Shown in pieces: positions 1-9,800 of a stretch of 23,146 bases of DNA. The DNA is from Thermoflexales bacterium (GTDB lineage: Bacteria; Chloroflexota; Anaerolineae; B4-G1; SLSP01), in contig WFQZ01000313.1 of NCBI GenBank assembly GCA_015486785.1, forward strand, positions 1-23,146. Direction: 5' to 3'. A program made the translations under genes and the position numbers. Below the pieces are notes generated by a model. The model was not told the origin of the DNA. It saw nothing but the letters and a program-made list of their open reading frames with translations, and searched no databases. How positions within the stretch are numbered: the first letter of the stretch is position 1; every line of letters starts with the position of its first letter.

Positions 1-35
1 CCCAGGGCCAACATATCCAGCGGTTCGCGTTCCAT
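1..35 (-). CDS. N-terminus of a gene cut by the window edge; possibly PIG-L family deacetylase (BshB1-like)
   Basis: Twelve residues are visible on the minus strand, from an ATG at 33-35: MEREPLDMLALG. The run 'LDMLALG' resembles the first strand of PIG-L/LmbE deacetylases such as BshB1, where a 'LDxLAxGAHPDD' sequence carries the zinc ligands; the decisive HPDD motif would lie just outside the window. The upstream ribosome site is weak (AGCAGG). A good promoter sits about 65 bases upstream, which supports a gene starting here. The family identity is a guess from seven residues. Confidence 0.4.
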   Translation of the reverse strand, partial: MEREPLDMLAL

Positions 36-100
36 AATCTGCCTGCTTTCTTTAGCTAGTAGTTACGTAAAGTAAAAATCTTGTATGACAACTTGATTGT

Positions 101-128
101 ATTATATCCAACAACAGCACAAGGGCAA
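101..128 (-). promoter_or_regulatory. Sigma70-type promoter for the left-edge gene
   Basis: Read on the minus strand, TTGCCC (123-128) is followed after 16 bases by a perfect TATAAT (101-106), in AT-rich sequence just after the stop codon of the upstream gene. The distance to the ATG at 35 gives a leader of about 60 bases. An inverted repeat CAGCAC...GTGCTG (115-120 and 136-141) brackets the -35 box. Confidence 0.65.
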
Positions 129-150
129 AACTTATGTGCTGCGGCAGGCA

Positions 151-2142
151 TCAGCGGATGGGGAGGAAAGCCAGCGTGACGCCATCATCTGTGGGGCTGC
201 CGGCTGCGTCAACGACCGGCACGGCAGCGATATCTGGATAGCTGTACATCCCGGCGCGGAGGTTGTATAAGCCGCTAGGCAAGTCGTCCGGCAACGGGAT
301 CTCAAACCGACTGAGCACCACGTCACCCGTCCGCCAGTAGTCTGAGGGGAATCCGGCGTGATCGTTCTGGGTGCGTAGTTGCCCTTCCGAGTCAAGCAGT
401 TGGACCGTGAAATGATAGTCTTGTCTCTCAGGTGGTGGATTTTGCACCCACCACGCCAGCCACACGGTGAGCGATTCGCCGGGCCGACTCTCGGCGGGAG
501 CTTGGTAGCTTACGAAGACCGCGTGATTGGCGAAGGGGACTCCGGCGGCCAGCGGCTGCATCTTCGCGGTAACGTCAGCTTGCGTCTGGCTTTGGCGGAT
601 GAAGATGCGATATGAAACTCCGTCGGGCAAGCGCACGGACGGCCCGGCGGTGACGGTGGGCCAGGAGCTTAATCGCTGCACCATTGGCGTGAGCGGCTCA
701 TCCGGTGCATCGCGGAGCGGGCCGACGAGGTACACCACGCGCGGGGCGGACGGCACGGGTAGGTCGGTGCGTCCGTCGGTGAAACGATGCGGATGTCCAA
801 AGAGCAAAGAATCAAACACGGTGGGCGTCTCGGCCACAAAAGGGCGGTTGCTATCGCTCACCACGATGATTTCCGCCTCGCCCGCCGCGTTGAGCGCGAG
901 GTGTGCCGCCTCACGTTTGAACTTGAGCGGGATGCCGTAGCCTCCGGTGGACGGGTGCTGCGCCATGTACGTGTGCAACTGATAGGTGATCGCCATCTGC
1001 CAGGTGCTCCACACCAGCAGCGAAATCACGAGCGCGGCTTGTCCCCACTTGAGCCGCGCGGGCGGAATCCGCCGTAAGCCTTCCACCAAGAGCTTGGCCA
1101 CCAGGAGGAATTGTACCGGGTAGAGGATGACGAAATAATGGAGCTGCGTGGTCGCTCCGGCACTCAACTGCAAGGCCACCGGCACAAAGAACCACATCAG
1201 CAGCAAGCCGAATGTGCGCCGTTGCGCTTGCGTGGGGGCGCGAAGCGATTGCCACACGGCGTAGGCCAACGCCAGCCCCAATAGCAGCATCATCGCGCCG
1301 TTCATCCACCACAGGGGCGGGACGGCGGCGCGGAATTGCTCGTGAAACGGGCCGGCCTGCCCGTCAATCCCCTCACTGCCGGAGAGGATGAAGGCAAATC
1401 GCAGCGCGTTCCACGAAAAAGAGGACGAACGTCCGGCGTAGGCCAGGAAACCGCGTAAGTTTTCCCAGTGGTGAAAGGCATCGTGGAGGATGTAGGGCGC
1501 GACGGCGATCAGGGACAGCGTCAAGCCGATGAGCAACGCCTGGGGCGATACTTGGTCGCGGTAGAGCAGCAATGCCAGCCCCATAATCAGGATCACCGCC
1601 AACCCGCTGAGGTGCAGCCCCAACATCACCGTGCCCGCCAGCAGCGCGGCGACTAAGGCCCAACGTCGCCCCCGGACAAACGTCAGGTAGAGCGTGGCGA
1701 AGAAGATCAGCGTGGCCCAGGGCATGCTCAAGCTCCAGATTTTGCGGGCGTAGAGCACGGCCCACGGATTCACCGCGAAGAGCAGCGCGGCAATCAAGCC
1801 GATCTCGGTGCCAAAGTACAACTTCCCCAGTGCGTAACATCCCCAAACGGCCAGCCAGTTGAGCAGCATTGCGAAGAGCACTGCCGCCAGCGGATCATCC
1901 CACAGACGAATCGGCAGCGCCATCAAGTACAAGTTCAGCGGGAGATTGTCCGGCCCCACGGAGGCCGCCACGCCCACCGCCGGACGGTAGCCCTCATAGG
2001 CTATCGCCTGCGCGAGGCGCGACACGGTTGGCTCGTCGCGCTTGAACTCTACCAAGGTGGGCTGGGCGAATCGCAGTAGGAAAGCCAGGAGCAGGATAAC
2101 GGCCAGGATGATCCGCGAACGGAGAGTTTCTTTGGGCTTCAT
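151..2142 (-). CDS. GT39-like polytopic membrane glycosyltransferase with C-terminal beta-sandwich
   Basis: Predicted 663-residue integral membrane protein, probably transferring sugar from a polyprenyl-phosphate donor to a lipid or exported protein on the outer face of the membrane (dolichyl-P-mannose mannosyltransferase/ArnT class, GT-C fold). I chose the ATG at 2140-2142 (MKPKETLRS...) rather than an in-frame start 78 bases upstream, because GAGGT lies a few bases before it and the first membrane helix begins directly after. Following that helix, 'EFKRDEPTVSRLA' carries the acidic Asp-Glu pair expected in the first periplasmic loop of GT39 enzymes. About ten to twelve hydrophobic segments occupy roughly residues 10-400. 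The last 130 or so residues are soluble, with beta-rich sequence ('SLTVWLAWWVQN', 'PSGLYNLRAGMYSY') typical of Chloroflexota homologues. The acceptor is unknown. It lies downstream of an intrinsic terminator, so it probably has its own promoter. Confidence 0.8.
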   Translation of the reverse strand: MKPKETLRSRIILAVILLLAFLLRFAQPTLVEFKRDEPTVSRLAQAIAYEGYRPAVGVAASVGPDNLPLNLYLMALPIRLWDDPLAAVLFAMLLNWLAVWGCYALGKLYFGTEIGLIAALLFAVNPWAVLYARKIWSLSMPWATLIFFATLYLTFVRGRRWALVAALLAGTVMLGLHLSGLAVILIMGLALLLYRDQVSPQALLIGLTLSLIAVAPYILHDAFHHWENLRGFLAYAGRSSSFSWNALRFAFILSGSEGIDGQAGPFHEQFRAAVPPLWWMNGAMMLLLGLALAYAVWQSLRAPTQAQRRTFGLLLMWFFVPVALQLSAGATTQLHYFVILYPVQFLLVAKLLVEGLRRIPPARLKWGQAALVISLLVWSTWQMAITYQLHTYMAQHPSTGGYGIPLKFKREAAHLALNAAGEAEIIVVSDSNRPFVAETPTVFDSLLFGHPHRFTDGRTDLPVPSAPRVVYLVGPLRDAPDEPLTPMVQRLSSWPTVTAGPSVRLPDGVSYRIFIRQSQTQADVTAKMQPLAAGVPFANHAVFVSYQAPAESRPGESLTVWLAWWVQNPPPERQDYHFTVQLLDSEGQLRTQNDHAGFPSDYWRTGDVVLSRFEIPLPDDLPSGLYNLRAGMYSYPDIAAVPVVDAAGSPTDDGVTLAFLPIR

Positions 2143-2176
2143 TCGGACCTCACACGAATAAGGTTTGATGAGCACT

Positions 2177-2204
2177 AACATACCGTGATCCGCCAGAGCG
2201 TCAA
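2177..2204 (-). promoter_or_regulatory. Possible promoter for the GT39-like gene
   Basis: On the minus strand TTGACG (2199-2204) is followed after 16 bases by TATGTT (2177-2182), about 35 bases before the ATG at 2142 and just after the terminator of the preceding gene. The -35 is close to consensus and the -10 is only fair. Position and the lack of read-through support it. Confidence 0.35.
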
Positions 2205-2218
2205 CGGCACGGGCCAAC

Positions 2219-2247
2219 AAAAAAGCCCCCGAAGTGATTTCGGGGGC
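2219..2247 (-). terminator. Intrinsic terminator after the 344-residue gene
   Basis: On the minus strand a perfect 9-bp stem, GCCCCCGAA paired with TTCGGGGGC (2225-2233 and 2239-2247), with a 5-base loop, is followed directly by six T residues (2219-2224). It lies 19 bases after the stop codon of the gene ending at 2266. Confidence 0.93.
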
Positions 2248-2265
2248 CGGGGGAATCTGAGGAAA

Positions 2266-3300
2266 CTAGAACAGCGAGTTCAGTTTGCCTTCCAGTTCTA
2301 GTGCGTCTTTTGCTTCCACGGCAATGAATTTGACGCCAGGATAGTATTGATCGTACCAGGCTTGCGTGAGCGGTTCCGGGAACGAGGTGGGGTTGATGCC
2401 CACGACCAAACGCCGGTCCAAGTCTCCGATCCCGGCATCATCGGGCGAGAATCCCACCGTGACCCGTGTGTGATAGGCGGCTCGCATTGCCGCCATCGCC
2501 ATATCCACCGAAGCCGAGGGCGGGAGCAGGAAGTAGGTGCGGGCATACTGTTGCCGAGGTGCGCCGCGCGTGGGCTTGGCCGGCTCAACCGGCGGTTCAA
2601 CCGGTGGTTCGTCCGGTGGCTCAACCGGTGGCGTGACCGGTGGGGCTGTTTGCCCTTGCCCACCGGGGGCCGGCTCAATCAACTCCAGGGAGAAGGAATC
2701 CATAAACCAGTTGTTTTCGAAGCCCCACTTGGCCTTGCATTCCAACCACACCCGCACCTCGCCGCTGTCCGGGGCCACAAATTCCAGTTGGATGTCATTG
2801 TACTGCCCGAACTCAAAATTGTGACTGTACTTATTGAACCACGGCGCCCAACGCACATCCCCATCCTGAGCATGCGGCCAGGGCGTGTCGGGGAAGCTCC
2901 ACCCCACGCGCGACTCGGCGGCCCAAATGTCACCGGGATACACCTTACGCCCGCCGTCATACCGCTCCACGATGTCGGGGAACACCTTGGCCGTGAAGCG
3001 ATACTTAGCCCCCGGCGTCAGCCCGGTGACGTGCTGGGTGATCGCGAAATAGACCGGTGCGTTAGCCTTGAAGATCTTCCAGCAGTAGTCACCGCTCAAG
3101 AAGAACAAGTCCCTTTCGTGCTGTGGGGCATCCTTGATGTACCACACCACGGACTCCGGACGGAAAGACATGCTACTGGCTCCGGGGAACACCTCCTTAT
3201 CCGTCCAATAGAGCCGCCAGCCATCCGGCACAACGATCTCCGGGACATTGTCTTGATGGTGATGACCTTCATCGAAATTGGGATTCACTAGCAGATTCAT
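2266..3300 (-). CDS. Unknown protein: jelly-roll-like domain, Pro-rich linker, small C-terminal domain
   Basis: A 344-residue protein I cannot name. Residues 1-205 are rich in aromatic residues and open with 'LLVNPNFDEG', the usual beginning of carbohydrate-binding jelly-roll modules ('NxxFExG'); 'YRFTAKVFP' and 'VRVWLECKAKWG' fit its strands. Residues about 206-245 are a linker of repeated 'PPVEPP' units. Residues about 247-344 form a compact domain ('YFLLPPSASVDMAMAAMRAAY' and 'RRLVVGINP') that, from memory, recurs in Anaerolineae proteins attached to glycan-related modules. The ATG at 3300 follows AAAGGAG with a 6-base spacer. There is no signal peptide or membrane segment, which is odd for such a binding-module and linker design. 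The gene is monocistronic, ends in a strong terminator and diverges from the giant secreted protein. A glycan-binding or structural role is inference. Confidence 0.72.
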   Translation of the reverse strand: MNLLVNPNFDEGHHHQDNVPEIVVPDGWRLYWTDKEVFPGASSMSFRPESVVWYIKDAPQHERDLFFLSGDYCWKIFKANAPVYFAITQHVTGLTPGAKYRFTAKVFPDIVERYDGGRKVYPGDIWAAESRVGWSFPDTPWPHAQDGDVRWAPWFNKYSHNFEFGQYNDIQLEFVAPDSGEVRVWLECKAKWGFENNWFMDSFSLELIEPAPGGQGQTAPPVTPPVEPPDEPPVEPPVEPAKPTRGAPRQQYARTYFLLPPSASVDMAMAAMRAAYHTRVTVGFSPDDAGIGDLDRRLVVGINPTSFPEPLTQAWYDQYYPGVKFIAVEAKDALELEGKLNSLF

Positions 3301-3616
3301 ACTTCGCTCCTTTCGTTAAATGAGAAGATAGTGAGGGCCAAATCGTCCAGATGCTTCATTGAGTGCCGTGGACGAAGCGGAATTGCTCTCCCTACCTTGT
3401 TTCCTCACCTCGGGCCTTGAGGTTGCCCCTCAAAGAGAAGTGCCCGCACAATCGCTACGGAAAGTATACTCCAAAGCATTGGAAATGTGTAGTTGCCCAG
3501 GTGGAAATAGCTCCTCGCGTGAGGTGGGCGGCAAAAGGGATTGTTTCCTCGGCCCGTCTTTGCGATGGGACGCCACTTAACTTGACAATATTCTTGCTAA
3601 TCTCTGACGAAAGTCA

Positions 3617-3644
3617 TTGCCAAGTTTCGGGCTTTGGGTATAAT
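3617..3644 (+). promoter_or_regulatory. Sigma70-type promoter of the giant secreted-protein gene
   Basis: TTGCCA (3617-3622), a 16-base spacer and a perfect TATAAT (3639-3644). The layout copies that of the promoter at 101-128 (TTGCCC, 16 bases, TATAAT), suggesting one housekeeping sigma factor reads both. A second TTGACA lies at 3582-3587 without a matching -10. Transcription would start near 3651, leaving a leader of about 190 bases. Confidence 0.7.
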
Positions 3645-3746
3645 CTACGCCCATAGCCCAAGGAGTCCCCCTACTTCTGCAACTATGGATCGTTCTAGAG
3701 CTACTTGAACTCCTGGGCATTCAATCCTCAGTTATAGTTCGTATTG

Positions 3747-3795
3747 TAAGGAGGTGATGCTCACGCTAGAGATGTTTTGCAGTCTGTCCACATAA
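3747..3795 (+). promoter_or_regulatory. Leader element: full anti-16S match with possible 12-codon ORF
   Basis: TAAGGAGGTGAT (3747-3758) is the exact reverse complement of the usual last 12 bases of 16S rRNA (ATCACCTCCTTA). An ATG at 3757 overlaps its end and opens a 12-codon frame (MLTLEMFCSLST, stop at 3793-3795). The spacer is very short for normal initiation, so this may be a ribosome standby or loading site rather than a translated leader peptide. It precedes the true start by about 85 bases. Confidence 0.35.
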
Positions 3796-3826
3796 AACTT
3801 TTCTCTAAAATCGCATTCCAAATTCT

Positions 3827-3834
3827 TAAGGAGG
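3827..3834 (+). promoter_or_regulatory. Strong ribosome binding site of the giant gene
   Basis: TAAGGAGG ends 7 bases before the ATG at 3842, an ideal spacing, and fixes the start of the giant protein directly ahead of its signal peptide. Confidence 0.9.
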
Positions 3835-3841
3835 ATATCTG

Positions 3842-6800
3842 ATGCGAACTCGATGGTTAAATTTAGTCATGCTGCTCACGATGGTGCTGAGCGCGATTCC
3901 GGTGACCGCTCAGGCGGCTGCCCCGGCCGCGCCGTCGGCGAGCACTGCTGAAGCTCCCCCCGCTGCACAAGTGGTGGCGCAAGCTCCGGCCCCGGCAACT
4001 CAGACGGAGCCACAGACTGCACCGGAGTTTCAGCTTACCAATCCCTTTGTGAGTGAACCTTCGTCGCCGGCCGACACGCGAGGCTTAGCCCCCGCGCCGG
4101 TCGTCTCCACGAATCGCCCCGCCGGGGCCGTGAAGCAGACGCTAGGACGGGCGACGCTGGGCAACCGCAAACCGGCTATTGAAGAACCAAACTTCGTTGA
4201 TCCGGTTGCGCAACGCTCGCAAAGGCCCAACACGATGCCCCCGACGATCCAAAACTTTGAGGGCGTCAATAACGTGGATGGCGTTTTGCCACCCGATACC
4301 AACGGGCAAGTTGGCCCTAACCACTATGTGCAGATGGTCAACTTGTCCACGGCGATCTACGACAAACAAGGGAATCTCCTGTACGGGCCGTTCCATCCCA
4401 GCGATCTCTGGCCCAGTGGCGATGTGTGCCATACATCTAATGATGGCGACCCGGTTGTCGTTTACGACCAGTTGGCGGATCGCTGGCTGCTAACGCAGTT
4501 TGCGCTTCCTCACTACCCCAACGGGCCGTTCTACGAATGTATCGCCGTTTCCAAAGGCTCAACGCCCACCAATGATCCCAATGACTGGTATCCTTATACC
4601 TTCCAGGTTCATGCTACCAAGATGGATGACTATCCTAAAATCGGTGTGTGGCCGGATGGGTACTACATGTCCGCCAACCAATTCACCAGCGGCTGGGCCG
4701 GTGTAGGGGTGTGGGTCTTCCAGCGAGACAAAATGCTCCAAGGCCAACCGGCCACTTTCCAGTACTTCGATCTGGCGAATGTGGACATCAACTACGGCGG
4801 TTTCTTGCCGAGCAACTTGTCGGGCAACACTCCGCCTCCGGCGGGCACGCCTAACTACTACGGCTCGGTGGATATGAACTGGTCGGGCACGGACGATGTG
4901 TTCCACATCTTCGCCTTCCACACTGACTGGAACGATCCCGCGAACTCCACGTTCACGCTGGTCAAAGACCTGGTGACCGCGCCCTTCGATAGCAGTATGT
5001 GCGGCGGCGCACGCAGTTGTATCCCGCAGCCGGGCACCTCGCAAGGGCTGGATGCCATCGCCGACCGGCTGATGATGCACTTGTGGTATCGTAACTTTGG
5101 CGACCACGATGTGTTGGTCACCAACCACACCGTGGATGTGGACGGCAACGATCACGCCGGCATCCGCTGGTACGAAATCCGCAACCCTGGGCCTAACGCC
5201 TACATCTATCAGCAAGGCACGTATGCCCCCGACTCCGATAATCGGTGGATGGGGAGCGTGGCGATGGATGGCGCGGGCGACATTGCGCTGGGTTACAGTG
5301 TCTCCAGCAGCTCCGTCTACCCCTCAATCCGTTACACCGGGCGGCTGCCCAGTGACCCGTTGGGGGAGATGGCGCAGGGCGAAGGCACGATCATTGATGG
5401 TACCGGCTCTCAAACTCACACCGCTGCTCGTTGGGGTGACTACAGCGCATTGAGCGTGGACCCGGTGGATGATTGTACGTTCTGGTACACGCAGGAATAC
5501 ATCCAAACCACCGGCAGTGCGCCCTGGCAAACGCGGATCGCTTCCTTCCAATTCCCCAACTGTGTAGCAGCGAAGGGGCGGTTGGAAGGGACGGTTGAGA
5601 GTAACGCCGGTGCTCCTATTCAAGGGGCCACCGTCACGGCGACCGGCGAGCACAGCTATATGACCTACAGCGGCTCGGATGGCCGCTATGGCTTCTCCGC
5701 CATTCCCACCGGCACCTACACGGTCACGGCGCAAGCCTACGGCTACTATCCGAAAGAGATCTCCGGCGTAGTGGTTCAGGAAGATATGACCACCACCCAG
5801 AACATCTCGATGACCGCGCTGCCCACCTATCAAGTTAGCGGCAAGGTCACGGATGCGACCACCGGTTGGCCGCTCTACGCGGAGATTGACATCGAAGGCT
5901 ATCCCAATAGCCCCATCTGGACCGACCCGGCGACCGGCATGTACAGCGTGACCTTGGCTTCCGCAACCCACTACACGTTCACCGTCTCCGCCTGGGTTAA
6001 TGGCTACACCGATGTCACACAGCCAGTCGGGCCGCTGACCCAAAATGAGACTAAGGACTTCGCGCTGAATGCCAGTTTGGGTGAATGTTCTGCCCCTGGC
6101 TATCACCCGGAATCTTACGTCTACACGCAAGATTTTGAGGCTTCTGATGGCGGCTACACCCACGCCGGCGCTCAAGATGATTGGGCGTGGGGGACGGTGA
6201 GCGGCTGGCCTTACGGTTGCGCCTCCGGCACGAAGTGCTGGGGCACGAACTTGACCGGTCACTACAGCGACAACTCCACTGCCGTGCTGACTTCGCCCGT
6301 GATCACGCTCACCGATGTGCCCACCGGCACAGTGCTCAGCGTGAGCTGGCAACAAGCGTGGCACATGGAGAAGGGCTGGGACTTCGCTTATGCTGAAGTT
6401 AGCATCAACGGCGGAGCCTGGCAGTCTATGTGGGATTCTCTGATCACCTCCGAAGGTGATTGGCAATCCAAGAGCTACGACATCTCCGCCGCAGCCGGTG
6501 GCTCGGTGCAATTCCGCTGGCGCATCACCTCCGACACCAACACCAACTACGAAGGCTATTACATCGACGACGTAAAGATCTCCGAAGGCTGTACTTCATC
6601 CGCCGGCGGATTGTTGGTGGGGAATGTCTACAGCGGCACCATCGGCGGCACGGCAGTCAACGGCGTGAGCGTCTGGGACGAACTGGGCAACAAGGCCACT
6701 TCTCAGGCTACACCCAACGACGACAATGTCGACGACGGCTTCTACACCCTCTTCTCTCCCACCGGCGTCCACACCTACACCGCTTGGGCGAAGGGCTATG

Positions 6801-9800
6801 GCCCGGCGTATGCCAACGGCGTCTCCATTGCTGACGGCTCAACCACCGAGCAAGACTTCGCTTTGCCCGCCCCCAAGTACTACAAGGTCGAAGGCGTGGT
6901 CACTGACGCCACCACCGGATGGCCGCTTTACGCCAGCATCAACGTCGAAGGCCAGACGATCTGGTCCGACCCGGTGACCGGCTACTACAGCATCACGCTG
7001 GCCGAAATGGCGGAGTACAACTTCAACGTTTCCGCCTGGGTTGATGGATACACCGATGTCACGCAGCATGTCGGCCCGCTGAACGGCGATCTGACGCAAA
7101 ACTTCGCTTTGAGTGTTGATGCGGTCTGTACTGCACCTGGTTACACGCGCGGCGACCCGCTCCTCAGCGAAGACTTCGAGGGTGCATTCCCGCCCTCCGG
7201 CTGGAAGAAGTACCAAACCGGAGCCACGGATGACCCCGGCTGGGTGCAGACGAACTTACAGAAACACTCTGGAAGTTTCTCCGCCTACCACAACGATGAT
7301 ATGACCACCGGCGATGCAATTGCCTGGCTGGTTGCGCCTCAATTCTCCGTGCCCGCCGGTGGCGGCGCGTTGACGTTCTGGCAATATGACCACTGGGCCG
7401 CGTGGGGCAACTATCACGGCATTTGGGTTTCCACCGGCAGCGGTGATCCCAGCGACGGCGACTTTGTGGAACTGTCCAACCTTGCCATTCCCGCTGATGG
7501 GAGTTGGGAGCAAGTAGCGATTGACCTGAGTGCTTACGCCGGGCAGAAAGTTTACGTTGCCTTCCGCTACGTCGGGAACTACGCCGATGAGTGGTACATT
7601 GACGACGTGGCTTTCATGGACGCTTGTGCGCCTCTCCCCGGTGGTTTGGTTGTCGGGAACGTCTACGACGCGAACACCGGCGACGCGCTTAACGACGCCA
7701 TTGTGAGCACCACAGGCTATTCGGCCACCACTGCCGCAACCACTGATTCGGCGGTGGACGATGGCTTCTACACCCTCTTCTCTCCCTCCGGCTCTTACAC
7801 GATCACGGCTTCTATGTCCGACTACGCTGACGATGCTAAGTTCGTCAATGTCCAGTACCACAAGACGGTCCGCCAGGACTTCTCACTTGGTGCCGGACAC
7901 ATCACGGCCACGCCGGACGGTATTCACGTTACCATGCCGGTGGGGCAGAACATGAAGAAGTGGCTCACGCTGGCGAATGACGGCGCGAAAGCGGCCACCT
8001 TCGAGTTGGTAGAACAGGCCGGCGGTTTCATCCCCAACGGGCCGGTATCGGCGATGGCGATGAAACAAGCCAACGGTGAACGTCGCTTTGTGTTGGCCGT
8101 GGATGGCAAGGAAGATAGTGTCCCTGCTGCTCCCTGGTCACCTAGCGGCGATGTGAACCTGGTGCTGGATGATGGCTCTGCCGAAAATTCCATCGGCTTG
8201 ACTGGAGGGGGACAATTCCTGTGGCTCAACCGCTTCACGCCCGATCCCTCTGACTTCCCCTTCACACTGGATGAAGTGTGGATGATCTTCCAAAATTCGG
8301 CCAACGTTGGCGAAAAGATGGAACTGGTGATTTGGGAAGATAAGGATGGCGACGGTGATCCCGGCACTAATGCCGTCTTCCGCAGTGCGGAGAACGTCAC
8401 CGTACAATCCAATGACGGCACCACCTGGAACGTCTATCATCTCAGTTCCCCGGTCTTCTTCAGCGGCCCCGGCGATGTGTTGATCGGTGTCGTGAACCGC
8501 GACAATGCCGGCTCGCACCCCGCAGCCATCGACCAGACGGCTTCGCAACATCGCTCCTGGATTGGTCTCTACAGCGGTAATCCGCCTGAGCCTCCCACTT
8601 TACCGGCTGATGGTGCCTGGGGCGTGATTGATGATCTCTCGGCCAGCCTGGCCGGTAACTGGATGATCCGAGGCAGCGGCGTGACCGGTGGAGTAGATGT
8701 CCCGTGGCTCAGCGAGCTGCCGGTGACCGGCACAATCGCTCCTTCGGGAACGCAGCAGGCAATGATCACCTTTGACGGTGGCGTGCCTGAGACCAATCAG
8801 CCCGGCACGTACTATGCCAGCATCTTAGTTGCGGATGACACGCCTTATAGATTGGCGTCGATCCCGATGACGATGACCCTGACGCCGCCCTCGACTTGGG
8901 GCCGGGTGACGGGGAAGGTTCAGAGCCTGGGCTATTGTGATGTGGCGACGCCAACGCTGTTGGCCGATGCGCCTATTACAATCACCGGGCAAGGTGGCGC
9001 GGTGTGGTACACCAGCAGTGATGTCAGCGGAACGTACCAGCTGTGGCTTGACGCAGTGTACAGCCCGCTCACCATCACCGTTTCCGCCCCCGACCACGTG
9101 ACCAAGGTCTACACGAATGTTATCGTGAGCGAGAGTGAGACCACGACCCAGGATTTGTCCCTGCGTTGGAACAAGCCCTGTGTCTCAGTTGATCCCACGG
9201 CTTACGATGTCAGCCTGACTTTGGGTATGACCAAGACGTTGCCCTTCACCATCACCAACGGCGGCCCGATAACGACCTTCTACCGCTTAAGCGAGAAGAA
9301 CGGCAACATGGTGCTGATGTCCCCGCACACCACTCAGATCAACGCCTCCGCGCCGGGGAACATCGTCACTATCGGAGACTTGGGCCTATCGCCCAACCCG
9401 CATCCGGCGACTTCGGCTTCGCCTTCTCAACCGCCCTATCGCCCGGATGGAACTTACACGCTTACCGAATCGAAATCTCAGACTATCCAGTCCGGAAATT
9501 CGGTGGCTTGTAGCGCCGGCGGTATCCATGCCGATAACAGCTACTTGCGCGTCTTCACCCTCTCCGACTTCGGCATTGACGACGAATTCACGGTTATCAA
9601 CGTGGAAGTGGGTATTGAAACTGCTGCTGCCGGCTCTGGCGGTTCGCAACCGGCCAAGGTGCGCTTGTACACCCTCAACGGCGATCTGAAGTGGGCCAAT
9701 ATGACCCTCATCGGCTCTGCTGATGTGACGGTAGAGGATCAGGACTTGACCATCATCAGTGTGCCGGTTGCCGGCGTTGTTCCTGCCGGCGGCAAACTGG

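Larger units (their letters stand above)
3301..3841. other. Divergent intergenic region
   Basis: This stretch lies between the minus-strand gene starting at 3300 and the giant plus-strand gene at 3842. Short open frames inside it (for example 3359-3656) have no ribosome site and no protein-like composition, so I call no gene. It holds the ribosome site of the leftward gene (CTCCTTT at 3307-3313, minus strand), a strong rightward promoter near 3617-3644, and the leader of the giant gene. A TATACT on the minus strand (3463-3468) could be the leftward -10, but no convincing -35 pairs with it. Confidence 0.7.

Noticed and set aside
3359..3656. Short genes in the divergent intergenic region
   Set aside because: Overlapping frames with no ribosome sites and no protein-like composition; the region overlaps the promoter of the giant gene.
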